A stretch of DNA of 64,000 nucleotides from Cryoendolithus antarcticus (Eukaryota; Ascomycota; Dothideomycetes; Cladosporiales; Cladosporiaceae): positions 1 to 64,000 of the forward strand of contig NAJO01000005.1 of NCBI GenBank assembly GCA_002077065.1, given 5' to 3'. Shown here one piece after another: positions 21,991-34,300 of the stretch (positions are counted from its first letter, which is position 1; the number at the start of each line of letters is the position of its first letter). The notes beneath the pieces were generated by a model that had not been told where the DNA came from, made no database searches, and was given only the letters and a program-made list of their open reading frames with translations. Made by a program: the position numbers and the translations under genes.

Positions 21991-22582
21991 ATGAGATGTG
22001 CAAGCTGTTGATTAGTAGTATAGATAATTGACCTGGGAAGCACAGCTGATACACCACACTTCAAGTCATACAGACAGAAAGAAAGGGTCGTAAACAACCG
22101 CCACGGTAGGCGGACAGGAAATGCAATCCAGGGCGGCACAGTGAAGCCAAAGCAGCAGCTGATGACAGCGATATGAGCTCAAGCTCAAGACTGTACAGAG
22201 TGCTCTGTCGCAGTGATGGCGCGATGTTTCGGCTGTCCAGGTGCACGAAGGAGCAAGAGCGCAGAGGCGGGTGCCTTCACTGATTGCTGCCGATAGCGAC
22301 GGAGACCTATTGTAATCCTCGGCTGTCCACTACAGCTAACACCACACTGCAAAAGATGGCGCTGAGCACCGCTTCACGTGCACGCAGTGTGAGATGTCGG
22401 TGGTGAATGGAAGGAGATGAAGTCGAGAGGCGAAATTCAAACACTAAAGGAAACGGCCAGACTCGCGGCAGCGGGATTGCCGCATCTTAGTCAGCAAGCA
22501 ATTGCTCGAGCTCGAAAAAGTTCATGTCCGTGGTCAGACCGTTCCAGGTAGGCGTAGTTCAGATCTCTACCCACGGATTGAT
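21991..22582. other. Divergent intergenic region, DUF2293 gene / SAS10
   Basis: 592 bases between divergent starts, presumably holding both promoters. The SAS10 frame is open back to 22502 but has no ATG before 22583. Nothing else recognised. Confidence 0.45.
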
Positions 22583-24487
22583 ATGGCGAAGAAGCGCAAA
22601 GGTAGCTCGCGAGGAGGTGATGAAGCCTCGGGTCCAAGCCTCGACGCTGGCCAGTCTCGGAAGCGCATCAGGACGTACGAAGACGTCGCAGACTCTGATG
22701 ATGAGTTCCACCTGAATCAAGATAAGGTACTTTTGGACGAGCAACCTGAGGTGAAGCGACGACGGAAGCTGCATGAACGGGAAGAGTTCTTGGAAGCTTC
22801 TGACGAGGAAGTCCTCGGACAGAGCGTTTCGGTGGATGAGGACGAAGTCGATGACGAGATCGATGGTGCGCCGGGAGGTGTCGACGGTGGTGCAGATCTG
22901 TCTGACGATGCGTTCGGAGACGAGAAGGCCAGCGACGACGAGGAGGAGGGATGGGGCACCACGAAGGCGGATCTGTACGGAGCCGACGAGATCGAGACCG
23001 AGGAGCAGGCATTGGAGGAAGAGGCTGAAGCACTGCGCTTGCAGAAGAAGCAACTCGAAGCGTTGAGTGCGGCGGACTACGGCTTTGATGAGAGCGATTG
23101 GCAAGACGGTGGCGATGCTCCCGACAATGCTGCGACCTCACAAGAAGTAGTGAGGGAGACGCTGCCGCAGCTGCAGATTGCAGAGGATCTATCAGACACC
23201 GAGCGTCTCAAGCTCCTTCGATCGCGGAATCCCGAATTCGAGCCGCTCAGCAAGGAGCTGCGAAACATGCTTGAGCTGCGGCCCTCTCTTGTCGAAGCCG
23301 CACAGGAAGCGCAAGCGCATCCTTCCAATGGCGTGTCCAATGCAGCGACCAAGCTTCGAGCTGGCTCGGCATACATCGGCGCTCTCACAATGTACTTTGC
23401 TCTTCTTACATCGACAGCCTCGAGTCAAAACGATGATGTCGTTGCCATGTCTGCCAACACTCTCCGAGATCATCCTGTCATGGATAGCCTGGTCAGCTGT
23501 AGGGATCTTTGGCAGCGAGCACAACGACTAGCAGCTAGTGTTCTGCCAATCTCGAGAAGCGACGACGAGGATCTGGGCATCGTCGCTGCGGAGGATGCAG
23601 AGTCCGACGACTTGTCAACAGTCCGTAAGCGAGGACCACGCAAGAGCCGCGCTCAACGACATGCAGACGCCGTACAAGCAGCGACTGATCAGCGCAAAGC
23701 GGAACGCGTGCAACGCACTGAAGCCGACCTGGCCGATTTGGACGCTCTCGTCGCTCCAATCAGCAGCGGCAAGCGTGCCAAGAAGCAGCAAATCACGGCC
23801 ACACTGGACGACTCGGACATCGGAGAAGAAGCACCACTGACCGCCAAGGAGGCTGCCGAAAAGGCACAGAAGAAGAAGAGCTTGCGCTTCTACACCTCTC
23901 AGATCGCACAGAAGGCCAACAAGCGTGGCGCGGCAGGACGCGGCGCTGGGGGAGACGACGACGTGCCTCACCGAGAGCGACTACGAGATCGACAAGCGCG
24001 ACTAAACGCCGAAGCTGAAAAGCGGGGACTTAAGAAAGCAGACATCGGCGACGACCTTGGTGGAGCAAGTGATGAGGAAGACCACGCACAGGCCCGCGAG
24101 ATCCGCGACGCCGCAGGGCCGGACGACGATAACGAATATTACGATATGGTTGCATCAAAGTCATCGAAGAAGAAATCCGACAAAGCCGCCCTTGCGAAAG
24201 CGCAGAAAGAAGCGGCACTTGTCGGCGGTGAAGTGATCGAGCAAGAGGTCGTGGGCGATGATGGCAAGCGTAAGATCTCATACCTGATCGAGAAGAACAA
24301 AGGCTTGACACCGCATCGCAAGAAGGATGTGCGGAATCCGCGCGTGAAGAAGCGAAAGAAGTACGATGAGAAGAAGAAGAAGCTGGCTAGTATGAAGCCG
24401 GTGTACAAGGGTGGCGAGGGCAGAGGTGGATACGGTGGAGAGCTGACGGGCATCAAGAAGGGATTGGTGAAGAGCACGAAGTTGTAG
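22583..24487 (+). CDS. SAS10: Sas10/Utp3, SSU processome component
   Basis: Sas10 (Utp3) is a nucleolar component of the small-subunit processome needed for 18S rRNA maturation. The single-exon protein of 634 residues starts at ATG 22583 (MAKKRKGSSRGG). It has a strongly acidic N-terminal third (DSDDEF, ASDEEV, SVDEDEVDDE, KASDDEEEGW). The central Sas10/Utp3 helical domain follows (LRNMLELRPSLVEAAQEA and TKLRAGSAYIGALTMYFALL). The diagnostic basic C-terminal domain is KISYLIEKNKGLTPHRKK, NPRVKKRKKY and a Gly-rich GGEGRGGYGGE ending in GIKKGLVKSTKL. This is the complete family architecture and length. With Rix7 it gives two ribosome-assembly factors in the window. Confidence 0.93.
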   Translation: MAKKRKGSSRGGDEASGPSLDAGQSRKRIRTYEDVADSDDEFHLNQDKVLLDEQPEVKRRRKLHEREEFLEASDEEVLGQSVSVDEDEVDDEIDGAPGGVDGGADLSDDAFGDEKASDDEEEGWGTTKADLYGADEIETEEQALEEEAEALRLQKKQLEALSAADYGFDESDWQDGGDAPDNAATSQEVVRETLPQLQIAEDLSDTERLKLLRSRNPEFEPLSKELRNMLELRPSLVEAAQEAQAHPSNGVSNAATKLRAGSAYIGALTMYFALLTSTASSQNDDVVAMSANTLRDHPVMDSLVSCRDLWQRAQRLAASVLPISRSDDEDLGIVAAEDAESDDLSTVRKRGPRKSRAQRHADAVQAATDQRKAERVQRTEADLADLDALVAPISSGKRAKKQQITATLDDSDIGEEAPLTAKEAAEKAQKKKSLRFYTSQIAQKANKRGAAGRGAGGDDDVPHRERLRDRQARLNAEAEKRGLKKADIGDDLGGASDEEDHAQAREIRDAAGPDDDNEYYDMVASKSSKKKSDKAALAKAQKEAALVGGEVIEQEVVGDDGKRKISYLIEKNKGLTPHRKKDVRNPRVKKRKKYDEKKKKLASMKPVYKGGEGRGGYGGELTGIKKGLVKSTKL

Positions 24488-25033
24488 CCGATCTGGATAC
24501 CACTTCTGGATACGCAAGTCGCGGTCAACGGGCCGCGTGTCACAATGATCTGCAATTTGGCCATGTGCGATGCAGTTGTCAGGAAATCACGACAAACATG
24601 AACGTCGAACACGCACGATGCGATCTACGCTGTTATACGCTCTACACGCCACAGGTCTCGAGTGTGGATTTCGTAAGATCGCCGCAACGTCTGACCACTT
24701 AAGCTCTCCGTTGCAAGCCGCTCACGCGACAGCGAACAGCGAACACAGTCACGAGGCCTTTGGCACGTGTGATACGACTGTGAGCGGAACTGCATGTGCT
24801 CATGGTTGCCCATGAATGCTTCCATCCTTCCGATGTCGCTCATGGACTGGCAATTGCGCTTCACAAGCTGTACACAAACACCATGCCTGCCTTCTGACCC
24901 CAACTTCCATCAGGCAAGCGCGAGGAGGGCAAGCACTTCGATCTGACTCTTCCAACGTAGTGGTGTAGAGATGGACATAAAGCTTCATCAGCATCTCGCG
25001 TCACCTGCGATACGTCTTCATCCTAGTGTACCT
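24488..25033. other. Intergenic region
   Basis: 546 bases between SAS10 and the luciferase-domain gene. An ATG at 24971, in frame with the next gene, could add 21 residues to it. Nothing else recognised. Confidence 0.4.
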
Positions 25034-25852
25034 ATGAATACCACCACCTATGCAATCACATCACTTCCCACGTCCCAAACCTTCCTCGGCTCGTGGCCGG
25101 GCATCATCTTATCGATCGTTGGTGCCAACATAGCCCTGATACTCCTCTACATCGACTACCAGTTCTTCCTCTCCCTCGGACCTGGCGGTACACCGAGCAC
25201 ACCATACGGCTACGCGAAGATCAAGTTCCTCTCCCTCCTCGCCCTTAGAGACCCACTACAGCCGTACCCACCCTCCTTGACGCCAGGCTACCTCACAGCT
25301 CTGCCACCTCGCCCTCGCGCCCGACCAAAGGTCGCAGGCATAGCCCCTCATCGTCAAGTAACCCAGCGGGCCACACGACAGCAATACGACGCCCTCCTCG
25401 AAGTAATAGAAACGATAGGATCGACTAACGCTCGCCTCGCCCTTAACACATCCTGCTTCGAGCACCACAGCCTCGGCCTCTTCGCCTGCGAGCCCGTGAT
25501 CCACACCTGCAGAGGCGAAATAGCTCATGCACATCCAAGTGACGGGAGCATGCACATGGTGCTGCATCCTGCGGATGCGAATTTGGTGATGGAGGTGGGT
25601 TGGGGGGAGAGGCATCCGCTTGCGAAGGGAGGGTGGTTTAGGCGGTTTGTGCCGGAGGGGTTTGTGATGGTTTATACGCCGACGGGGGATGGGGAGACGG
25701 AGGTTGTGAGGGAGGTGTTGGAGGCGGCTGCTTGGTTCGTTACTGGGAGGGGAAAGGGGGAGGTTGCGGTAATGGGGGAGCAGCTGGTCCGGGATGAGGG
25801 TGATGAGCGTGCGTCTGGGGTTGATGATGACGATGCGTTGGAAGGCCTGTGA
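25034..25852 (+). CDS. Luciferase-domain membrane protein
   Basis: A protein of 272 residues from ATG 25034 (MNTTTYAITS), or 293 from ATG 24971. An N-terminal hydrophobic helix (WPGIILSIVGANIALILLYI) is probably a membrane anchor. The C-terminal half carries the motifs of the fungal 'luciferase domain': SMHMVLHPADANLVMEVGWG, GERHPLA and PEGFVMVYTP. Despite its name, this domain has no demonstrated light-producing activity in fungi; the function is unknown. The coding sequence from 25560 on is unusually G-rich. The shorter start is preferred because it places the membrane helix near the N-terminus, but both are possible. Confidence 0.75.
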   Translation: MNTTTYAITSLPTSQTFLGSWPGIILSIVGANIALILLYIDYQFFLSLGPGGTPSTPYGYAKIKFLSLLALRDPLQPYPPSLTPGYLTALPPRPRARPKVAGIAPHRQVTQRATRQQYDALLEVIETIGSTNARLALNTSCFEHHSLGLFACEPVIHTCRGEIAHAHPSDGSMHMVLHPADANLVMEVGWGERHPLAKGGWFRRFVPEGFVMVYTPTGDGETEVVREVLEAAAWFVTGRGKGEVAVMGEQLVRDEGDERASGVDDDDALEGL

Positions 25853-25919
25853 AACCGGGTCGATAACTTCTCGATTTGGTAGCTCGGAAATTCATTCGTG
25901 GTAAGGGCACGCGGCGCAC

Positions 25920-27525
25920 TCAGCGAAGATCAAATGGCCACAGCCGGTCAGCTGTCTCTCGTGCTTCGGCCTCAGTCTCGTTCTCCTCGCGCTCCTTGAG
26001 GCATGTCTCCACCCATTCTTTGTAGGTCTCTCGGTACACTGGCAAATTGGGGTCCCACTTCTCCTTCGCCACCCAGCCATCCGAGTCGCAATGCAGCGCA
26101 CGCATAAGATACCGTCGCATTCGGTGCCGGTCATCTCGCTCGTCGATCATGGATTGCATGATCTTCCGGTGGTCCGCGCTGCTTTGGTAAGGGCATACTC
26201 CTGGCATGCCAAGCTTTTCCCATGCGTCCTCCAGATTGATTAGCAGAGACCGCAACGCACATTCGTCTATGATCCGGTCGAAGTGTGGTCCGGCGAAGAA
26301 CTTGCTGAGCCTTTCATCGAGCTTTATGCCCTTGTCGAGCTTTGGACAGAGACTGGTCAACAGAGCCCAGGCTTTGGCGCACCGCTCGACACCATTAGCA
26401 ACATCGGGTTGCTCTTGGCTCTTTGTCTGGTCGAGCTCCTTGTCAAAGAAGAGCAGCTCTCCAAAATCAGGCGTTTCGGTCCCGGCAATGAAAGCAGGGT
26501 TCACAGCTGCGTGCGGCCAGTCAATGAGCCCAGTGACCTTTGCAGGATCATCTTTATCAACGAATATGTTGCGTGTATGAAAGTCAGGGTGAGTCAGTAT
26601 GGGCTTAGAAGCGGCCTCCATAGTGTCTGTCTGGGTGATGATATTCGTGAGCTGCTCATATGTCTCGCTCAGTCTTAACCGCGCATGCTTTGACTTTACG
26701 TCAAGTCCCCGACTCAGGAGATTCGCCCGGGTACGACTTAAGTGGCCTTCGAGGTAGTCCGATAGGCTATACCCTGGAGAAAGATCAGATGCGTTCAATC
26801 TTCGAGAGACAGCTTACTAACAGGGTCTGATGCAGTCTCGATCTCGGTACTGCAGCGAGCGAGCCACTAATATCACTCCAATACTGTGGCGCGCAGTGCG
26901 GACCTATGCAATACTCGGAGCCGATCGGAATACTCACAAAGAGTAGCTCGCTAGTTTTGTGGTATAAGCATCCGAACGCAGGAAACTCGAGCTTACAAAC
27001 ACTTGTAGTGAGCGCGCCCAGTTCTCGAATACACTCGGTATGCTGTAGTGGGTTCATCGACTTCCAGATAGTATCAAGCGATACTCCAGGCATTGCGGTG
27101 GTGATCATGTAATCTGTATCGACCATGCCACTGCCTTCCGCGGCACTGGAGGCCAGGACCTGAGGTACAGACAGCTGCGTTCGTTCCTAGACTAGCGAAC
27201 AGGGTCAGATCGGGCACTGAATGGTCAATTCGAATATAGCATACGGCACTGCAATGTTGCCACCTCAGACATGATCGCAAGCCGTGAATGGCCGGCAACG
27301 CTGGTGGGCAGTCTTGCTACGACCTCATCACCGTTGTCGAGTCGCAAGATGAACACGCGGTTGAAGCCGCCTTCCTTCTTTTCACAGGCTACGACATGGC
27401 CTGCGCCTAGGCTGCACTTCAGGGCGACCTCTAGAAGAGCATTGAAGTCGAAGTCCAGATGCCGAGCCTGTCACCTCTCTGCATCCTTGTGCAGCCATCA
27501 GCCTTTGGTGTAGGTGTACGGGTCG
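25920..27525 (-). pseudogene. APH/choline-kinase-like phosphotransferase pseudogene
   Basis: The conserved blocks of a fungal aminoglycoside-phosphotransferase-like protein appear in order but cannot be joined. FDPYTYTKG is followed by TGA (27498-27500) where family members have GRWL, and DAER by a second TGA (27471-27473). The nucleotide-binding part (GGFNRVFILRLDNGDEVVAR) is intact. After a possible intron beginning near 27243, the reading frame shifts by about two bases before VPQVLASS. A further phase conflict lies between 26785 and 26810. The catalytic part is present: THPDFHTRNIFV (Brenner-type HxDxxxxN) and GLIDWPHA. The long open frame 25920-26798 shows the decay is recent. Original substrates are unknown; such proteins phosphorylate small molecules or are orphan kinases. 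Confidence 0.75.
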
Positions 27526-28737
27526 AAAGCTTGGCTTAGTCGGCAATAGCTCGTTCGGTCAAGAAAGTACGAAGACCTACCTGGAGTGAACCAGCGTCTG
27601 CTCGATGGTGTACGCGCGTGTGTATATAGATGGACTTGAAGAGAAGGGGGGGAGGATAGATCTTGCGCGTCTCAAGGGCATAGCTCTCATCGCCTCGCGT
27701 GAAGAACCATCGATACGACTCCTAGGGGTCTCGGCGCTTTTCCAAGAGATGCGAACGATTGTAAAGATTTCCCACCCGATATTCCATCTTTCGTGATACT
27801 GGTGCATCTGCGGCGCAGTCCCGGAGGTGCCCAAGCAAGCCAAGACTCGACTCCTGCGCCGATACGATGACTGTACTACAGATTCGTCTGCCGGAATCCA
27901 GGGTTTACAACGCTGACGAGGCAAGCCATGCGCCTGTCCAACAACATCCAGTACAGCACAGCAGGTCTCCAATAGTTGCTTGACGCGTGACTTGGAGATG
28001 TGTACTCGGCAAGCTTTCCAAGCGGCCCCAAGCTCCGCGCAAGCCCTGCAGCATCGCGATGGCGGGGCTTGTCTTGAACCTCGAAGGTGGTCGTCCAGAC
28101 CAAGTCATCAAACCCTGACGGGTTCAAGACCACCATACCGCTTACCTACTACACTGCGCCCACGAGGAATCCGCCGAACACCCGCAGAGCGCATGCGCGG
28201 CCCAAATGCCATGCCTCACCAGTCTCTAATCGCATCATTGTGGATGCCGCCCTCTTGATCCTTTGACGCAAGACAAGCCGGGCCCCGGCCAATGGTCATT
28301 ACGGTGGACCCTTCTGATTTGCTGCTCAGTGGCGACTGCTTATGTCATGACCGGAATATTGCATGTGCGCGTGAGCTAGCATGGGTACCTTCATGCGGTA
28401 CCAGGGCAAAAACGCAACGCTGAGCCGCCAGCGTCATCGGGTCAAACCTTGGGAGGTCCAAACCGCACCTCCACCCAGCCCTGTTATGTGGTGGACATGT
28501 GCGGGCACGCTCGGGAAGCACATCATACACTAGACTTTTGACTTCACCTGGCCTTCTCGCGACCCTCTTTCTGTCTTCTTCGTCCAGACTACCGTGCTGT
28601 AGCAGAGATTCTCTGCATCACTCCCATATTCGTCCTCAAGTGCACCACCCACCGCAACCAATGCTCCAGGCGGTCACAGGATCAGACCCCTACAACCACT
28701 ACACCGGAGTGTTCATACGCTCCATCCGATCGATAAA
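27526..28737. other. Intergenic region upstream of the amino-acid transporter
   Basis: About 1.2 kb between the pseudogene 5' end and the transporter start. A first exon of the phosphotransferase may lie around 27576-27600, with an intron starting GTAGGT. The last 200 bases before 28738 are pyrimidine-rich, as in many fungal leaders. No other gene is supported. Confidence 0.4.
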
Positions 28738-30491
28738 ATGGCGCTAGGCTTTGGCAATAAGAGCGCTGAGGCGCCGAACGACATCACCCCGGAGTCGACG
28801 CAAGAGAAAGGCACCAACTTCACCGACGACAAGGCATATGGCGACTTTGCTGGCAATGTCAATTCCGCAGAGAATGGTGGTCGCGGGGGCAAAAGGTCAC
28901 GTCGAATGAATCGCATTGATCGGCCGAACGGCCAGTCTATCGCTGGGCAGGGAGGATTGAGCAACGACTCCGACACCGATGCGAGTGTGTCCATTGGCAA
29001 GCAATTGGAGCTCGAAGCTGGGAATGCCATCAAGTATCGCACTTGTAGCTGGCAGAAGGTATGTCGCCCTGAGAAGAGCTGAGCGATATTGATGTCGCCT
29101 GCATTGCGTTGAGCTACGACGTTGTGAGTCGCGCGATCACCATGAATCTTGTCTGACCTCTCAACAGACCGCAGCTCTGCTCTTCTCCGAGTACATTTGC
29201 TTGGCTATTATGTCATTCCCGTATTCCTACTCAGTCCTGGGTCTGGTACCCGGCTTGATCTTAACAGTGGTCGTGGCTGGCCTCGTCCTCTACACATCAT
29301 TGATCGTCTGGTATGTCGCGTTCTCCCACACTACGCAATCAACGCATCACTGACAATACCAGGGAATTCTGCCTCCGTCATCCCGAAGTAAAGGACGTCT
29401 GCGACATTGGCCAAATGCTCTTCTGGAACCAAAAATGGGCCTGGTACTTCACAGCCATCATGTTCCTCCTGAACAACACCTTCATCCAAGGCTTCCACTG
29501 CCTGGTAGGCGCCAAGTACCTCAACACAATGACCAACGGCGGGCTCTGCACCATTGGGTTCTCGGCAATCATGGCAATCATCTCCTTCGTCTGCTCGCTT
29601 CCGCGCACCTTCAGCGCTCTGGCCCGCATCGCAACGTTCTCAGCGTTCTTTACATTCGTGAGTGTATTGCTGGCCACGATCTTCGCAGGCATCGAACCAC
29701 ATCCAAAGGGCTACCCCGCCATGGGCGAAGTCGTCGTCCTCATCGTCCCCGCCGCAGGCACGACCTTTGTAGCCGGCATGAATGCCTTCATGAACATCTC
29801 CTACACCTTCATCGGGCAAATCACAATCCCCAGCTTCATAGCCGAGATGAAGGAGCCGAAAGACTTCCCTAAAGCCCTATGGGCCGTCACCATCGCGGAG
29901 GTGATCCTGTTCTCCCTCGTCGGAGCGATAATCTACGCATACACGGGGACGAACTACAACACAGCACCCGCCTTCGGCTCGCTCGGAAATGAATTGTACC
30001 TGAAAGTAAGCTTCAGCTTCATGATCCCGACGCTGATCTTCCTCGGCGTCCTCTACGCCAGCGTCTCCGCACGCTTCCTCTTCTTCCGCTTCTTCGGCGG
30101 CACGAAGCACATGACCTCCCACACGGTCGCAGGCTGGGCAGGCTGGGCGGGCATCCTCGCAGTAACCTGGGTCTGCGCGTTCATCATTGCCGAGGTGATC
30201 CCGTTCTTCGCTGATCTGCTGTCGCTCATGAGCTCGCTATTCGACAGCTTCTTCGGCTTCATCTTTTGGGGTGTCGCGTACTTGAGGATGAGAAGGGCAG
30301 ATTACGGGGCAGGTTTCGTGACGAGCCGTGGGGCGAAGAGCATCACGGGCGCGGTTTTTAATGTGGTGCTCATCTTGATCGGGCTGTTATTCTTGACGGC
30401 TGGGACGTACGCAAGTGTGCAGAGTATTATCGATGGGTATAATAGTGCGAGCTTTGGGGGACCGTTCAGCTGTGCTAGTAATGGGTTGTGA
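28738..30491 (+). CDS. Amino acid transporter, AAAP family
   Basis: Three exons (28738-29058, 29168-29310, 29363-30491) give 530 residues. The introns are 109 bp (GTATGT...CAACAG) and 52 bp (GTATGT...ACCAG). A polar cytosolic N-terminus of about 105 residues precedes the transport domain. That domain starts SWQKTAALLFSEYICLAIMS, then FPYSYSVLGLVPG and TSLIVWEFCLRHPEV, and continues with about ten hydrophobic helices. These include TFVAGMNAFMNISYTFIGQ and PSFIAEMKEPKDFPKALW, which are characteristic of fungal neutral amino-acid permeases of the AAAP (Aa_trans) family. It is likely a plasma- or vacuolar-membrane proton-coupled carrier. The substrate cannot be deduced. It is transcribed away from the phosphotransferase pseudogene. 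Confidence 0.9.
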
Positions 30492-31303
30492 GCTATCTTG
30501 CGGTTGGAGGAGGGGACGAGAAGAGAGGGAGATTCAGGTGTCTTGAGTTCGCAAGATTGTCTTGCTGGACGTGAGCCATGCGCGATTTACTGGTCTGCTT
30601 GGCTACGGCAGAGCAGATTGTCTTCTTACGTACACATAATCAAGGGACCCAGAGCACCCCATCTTCACTGTCTCGACATCTCGTAAAAGATGCGTTGTTG
30701 CGAATCAAGACACAGACGTGGCCACGATTAAGTGCACCTCATACCGCGTGCCTTCATCGCCTCCTGCTTTTCCTGTACATGTCTGGCAGGCACAGTACTC
30801 GCTCCGCCTGCGTGACGAAGGAAAGATGTATGAGTGGCTATCAATGGGCCATTATGAAACACTCGGATCATGTGCCAACAGACAATGTAATTACACACTA
30901 AATGCTAACAATGATGCATCTTCTCCAACTTTTCCATTGCTCTCCTCTCTGCATGCTCCCGAGCCATTCTAACTCTGTCCATGCCTAATAATCGTGCTCG
31001 CCCCATCTTCCCCTCAGCGGCATCACGCTGAGCATACTACTATCCCACGCCTTGCTACGCACTCTACTTCCAGGCTGCGGATGAGGTTTCCATGTTGGCG
31101 AATCGCTATCATGGTGTATCAATGAATGTCTGCGGTCAGTGTCGAGCTCGCGTCCGCAGCTTTCGCCGGCGGATTGGCGGGCTGCTGTCGGTGTTGCGTG
31201 TTCGCTCCAATTCAGTAAGTTTCGCAACGAAGACCAGTGTCTTCCGCTGGACGCAGTGGCGAGTTCTGACGTCCGATCCTTTGCGTTACAAGCAACGCGA
31301 TGC
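30492..31303. other. Convergent intergenic region, transporter / SSD1
   Basis: 812 bases between convergent 3' ends. Several short frames are present but none is supported by motifs or splice sites. Confidence 0.45.
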
Positions 31304-34300
31304 TCACAAGGCGTAAGGGTTCAACGAGCGGATCGTCAAGCACCTGTGAAGCAAAGTCAGCATACGTCTCCCACCAATTCTTGCACGCGAGTGAACTCAC
31401 GGAGGACTCTTCCCCAAGTCCGTCCTCAATAGCACAGGCACCCTCATCATCTCCCTCACATCCTGAATACACTCCCCTCCCTCCTCTCTGAGCGCGAAAA
31501 AACCCCCATACCTCTCTTTCAAACTCCCACTTGCGCCGTTACCAAGCACTCTACTATCGCTGTTGCCACGGCCAGTCAATCCATTGCGAGCCGGCGGGCT
31601 TGGAGGTGTAGACTGAGCGCGGTGGCCATTGAGCGCTACGCCATGTTCGTGCGTAGCGTCAGACGCCGCGTCGTCTTCGTCGTCAAACAGAGCGTCGACG
31701 TCGTTCGTGTCCATCGAGCCAGTGTGCATGGCGCGCTCCGAGTTCTCCTTCGCGCGAGCGGCGGCAGCATCACGAGCAGCGAGCGAGGCGTTGACCATCC
31801 CGCGACCAGATGAGGCAGTGCTGCTGTTGTTCGCCTTCGGCCTCTCGTCTTCGGGAACGAAGTTTGAAGACTGAACGCCCTTCTCCCAGAAGAGCTCCAG
31901 CAAGCGAGTGTCGCGGTTGAACTCGGCCTTCTTGAGCGGCAGCTGATCGCAGTGCACGCGCTTCTCGAAGCCGTACTCAGGAATCAACACATCGAAAGCG
32001 GATTCGTACACGCAGACGACGATCCCGACGGAGATGAGATCGCCACCTTGTTCTTGGCTGAGACGATCCATCATGCGGCAAGACTCGATGTGCACGCTCT
32101 GCTCCTGGGCGGCGAAAGCAGAGTCCTTCTTCGTGTTGCAGCTCTCGGCGGTCTTGGACAGCGTCTCCGCATCCTCGGTGAAGTCGATGGCACCATTCGA
32201 CAGAGCAGCCTCGAGCTGGCGGTGAACCACGATGTCGGCATACCGGCGAGAGGGGTTCGTGAAGTGCGTGTACAGCGGCAGATTGAGTGCGTAATGCGAG
32301 ATGATGTTGTCGGGGATCTTGCTCGGGACGAAGTACTTCGCGCGCTGCATTGACTTGATGACGAGCGTCTCCATGCCCTTGCGTATTTCGGTGTCTTCGA
32401 TGGCAAAGAGGCTGTTCTGTAGCGCAGCGCTGCTCGAGATGTCAATGTCATACCCAATGTTACCCATGCGCTCAGCGAAGAGTGCAAGGCGCCGTGGGTT
32501 GGGAGACAGCTGGCGGCGAAGCAGAGCGCGGTCTGGCAAGGCATTGAAGATTGTCTCCGCAACGAAGGCATTGGTCTTGTGGCTCAGCTCCTCGATCATC
32601 TCATGCGAGGGCCTGGAGTCGAAGATGTTGTGCTCGACAGGTACGTTCTCGTCGTCAAGCTGATACATCAGGCGAAGTGGAGCAATGTTGGTGACATCGC
32701 CGCTGAAGCGAGCTTGACGGAACTTCTGAGTGACATCATGCAGTGTCAGAATATCATCAGCCTTTTGCGAGTCCACGGAGTGCGAGCTGCCGCTAATAAC
32801 GGCATCGACTTCGTCATATGTCAACTTGCCATCACTCTTGACGACACTCTTACCAACCCAAGTCTGCTCCTCGATGACACGGCCAGTGGCGCCGTTGACT
32901 TGGAACACGACTGATATAGTGAAGCGGTCCTCCCCGGGCTGCAGACAGCAGATGTCGTTCGAGAGCTTGGCAGGAAGCATGTTGACGCTTCTATTCATCA
33001 AGTAGACTCCAGTGCCTCGCTTCTTCGCCTCGCGGTCGACAAGCGAGTTCGCCTTGACGAAGTGTGCGACATCAGCAACGTGAATGCCGATCTCAAGCAA
33101 GCCATCGCCAAGCTTCTTGATGTGGATGGCATCGTCGAGCTCCTTACTGCCAGAAGGATCGATGGTGAAGGTCTTTTCATGGCGGAAGTCGCGGCGCTCA
33201 GCCAGAGAAGCCTCGCCCTCCTTGGCAACAGACCAGTCATCGTGACCAATGTTCTTAATCACAGCATCAGAGAAGTCGTCAGGGCCGAAGTTGTTGTCAC
33301 GAAGCAATGCATCGGTTTCCACCTTAAGTTCACCAGCATCGCCAAGCTGCTCGACGAGAGTACCGAAAGGATGCAGCGAGGTGATCGGCCAGCGCTTTAT
33401 GCAGGCAACGAAGATCTTGTTGGCATACTCTTGGTGGCGGTCGACGAAGTCCTTCGGTGCTTGCTCAGTCGGGATGGCGATCAGTGGCACACGCTTGTCA
33501 GTTGGCTTGAACCAGACGATTTTGGGTCGCTCTTGTTGGCGTTCCTGTTGGTGGCCACGACCGCCATCACGAGCAGCACGCTCCGCTTCTTGCTTCTCCT
33601 TGGTGGCCTGACTACTCGGGCGGAGAAGGCCGAGAGATCCAGAGAACATCTGGCCAGCAACACGCTCAATGACGGCGACGATGTGTCCAGCGTAAAGAGG
33701 CTTCTGCTCGTCATTGATCTCGTCCTCCTCCATAAGGAGCAAGCTCTGACCCTCGACCTCGACGTCGTCATTCTTCTTCTGTGTAGGGCGCTGCTTCAGA
33801 CTGCCACGACGGCGGAGCCCACCCTCCTGTGCAGCAGACGCGCTCTCCGGTTGTGTTGTGGCATCATTGACTGCGTGGATGCTGCCGCTTCTATCGGTGA
33901 CATCCTTGCGCTTCTTCTTTTCCTCCTTCTCACGCTTCTGGCCCCAGACTTCGTCGACATCGAGGAGCTCGACAGCAACGAGGTCACCTTCGAGTGCGCG
34001 ATTTCGGTCCTTACTACCACAGATGAAGATGTCGGCGTCAAGATCGGTGGTGGTGACATATGCGTCGCTCCGGTTCTTCTTGTTGACGCGGAGAGTACCC
34101 GCGACAAGCTGGCCATCAGCGAGCAAGGCCGGTAGAGTGGCTTGCGGCAGGTATGGTGTGAAAAGAGTCTTGCGCTGCTGTTGCTGTTGGCCCATGCCGG
34201 GACCCATCTGGGGCGCGTTGTGCTGGCTGCCAGTAATAGCAGCAAGATTTGGCTGGATGCCTGCCTGTTGCCAAGCTTGCATCTGCGCGAGTTGCAAGGC

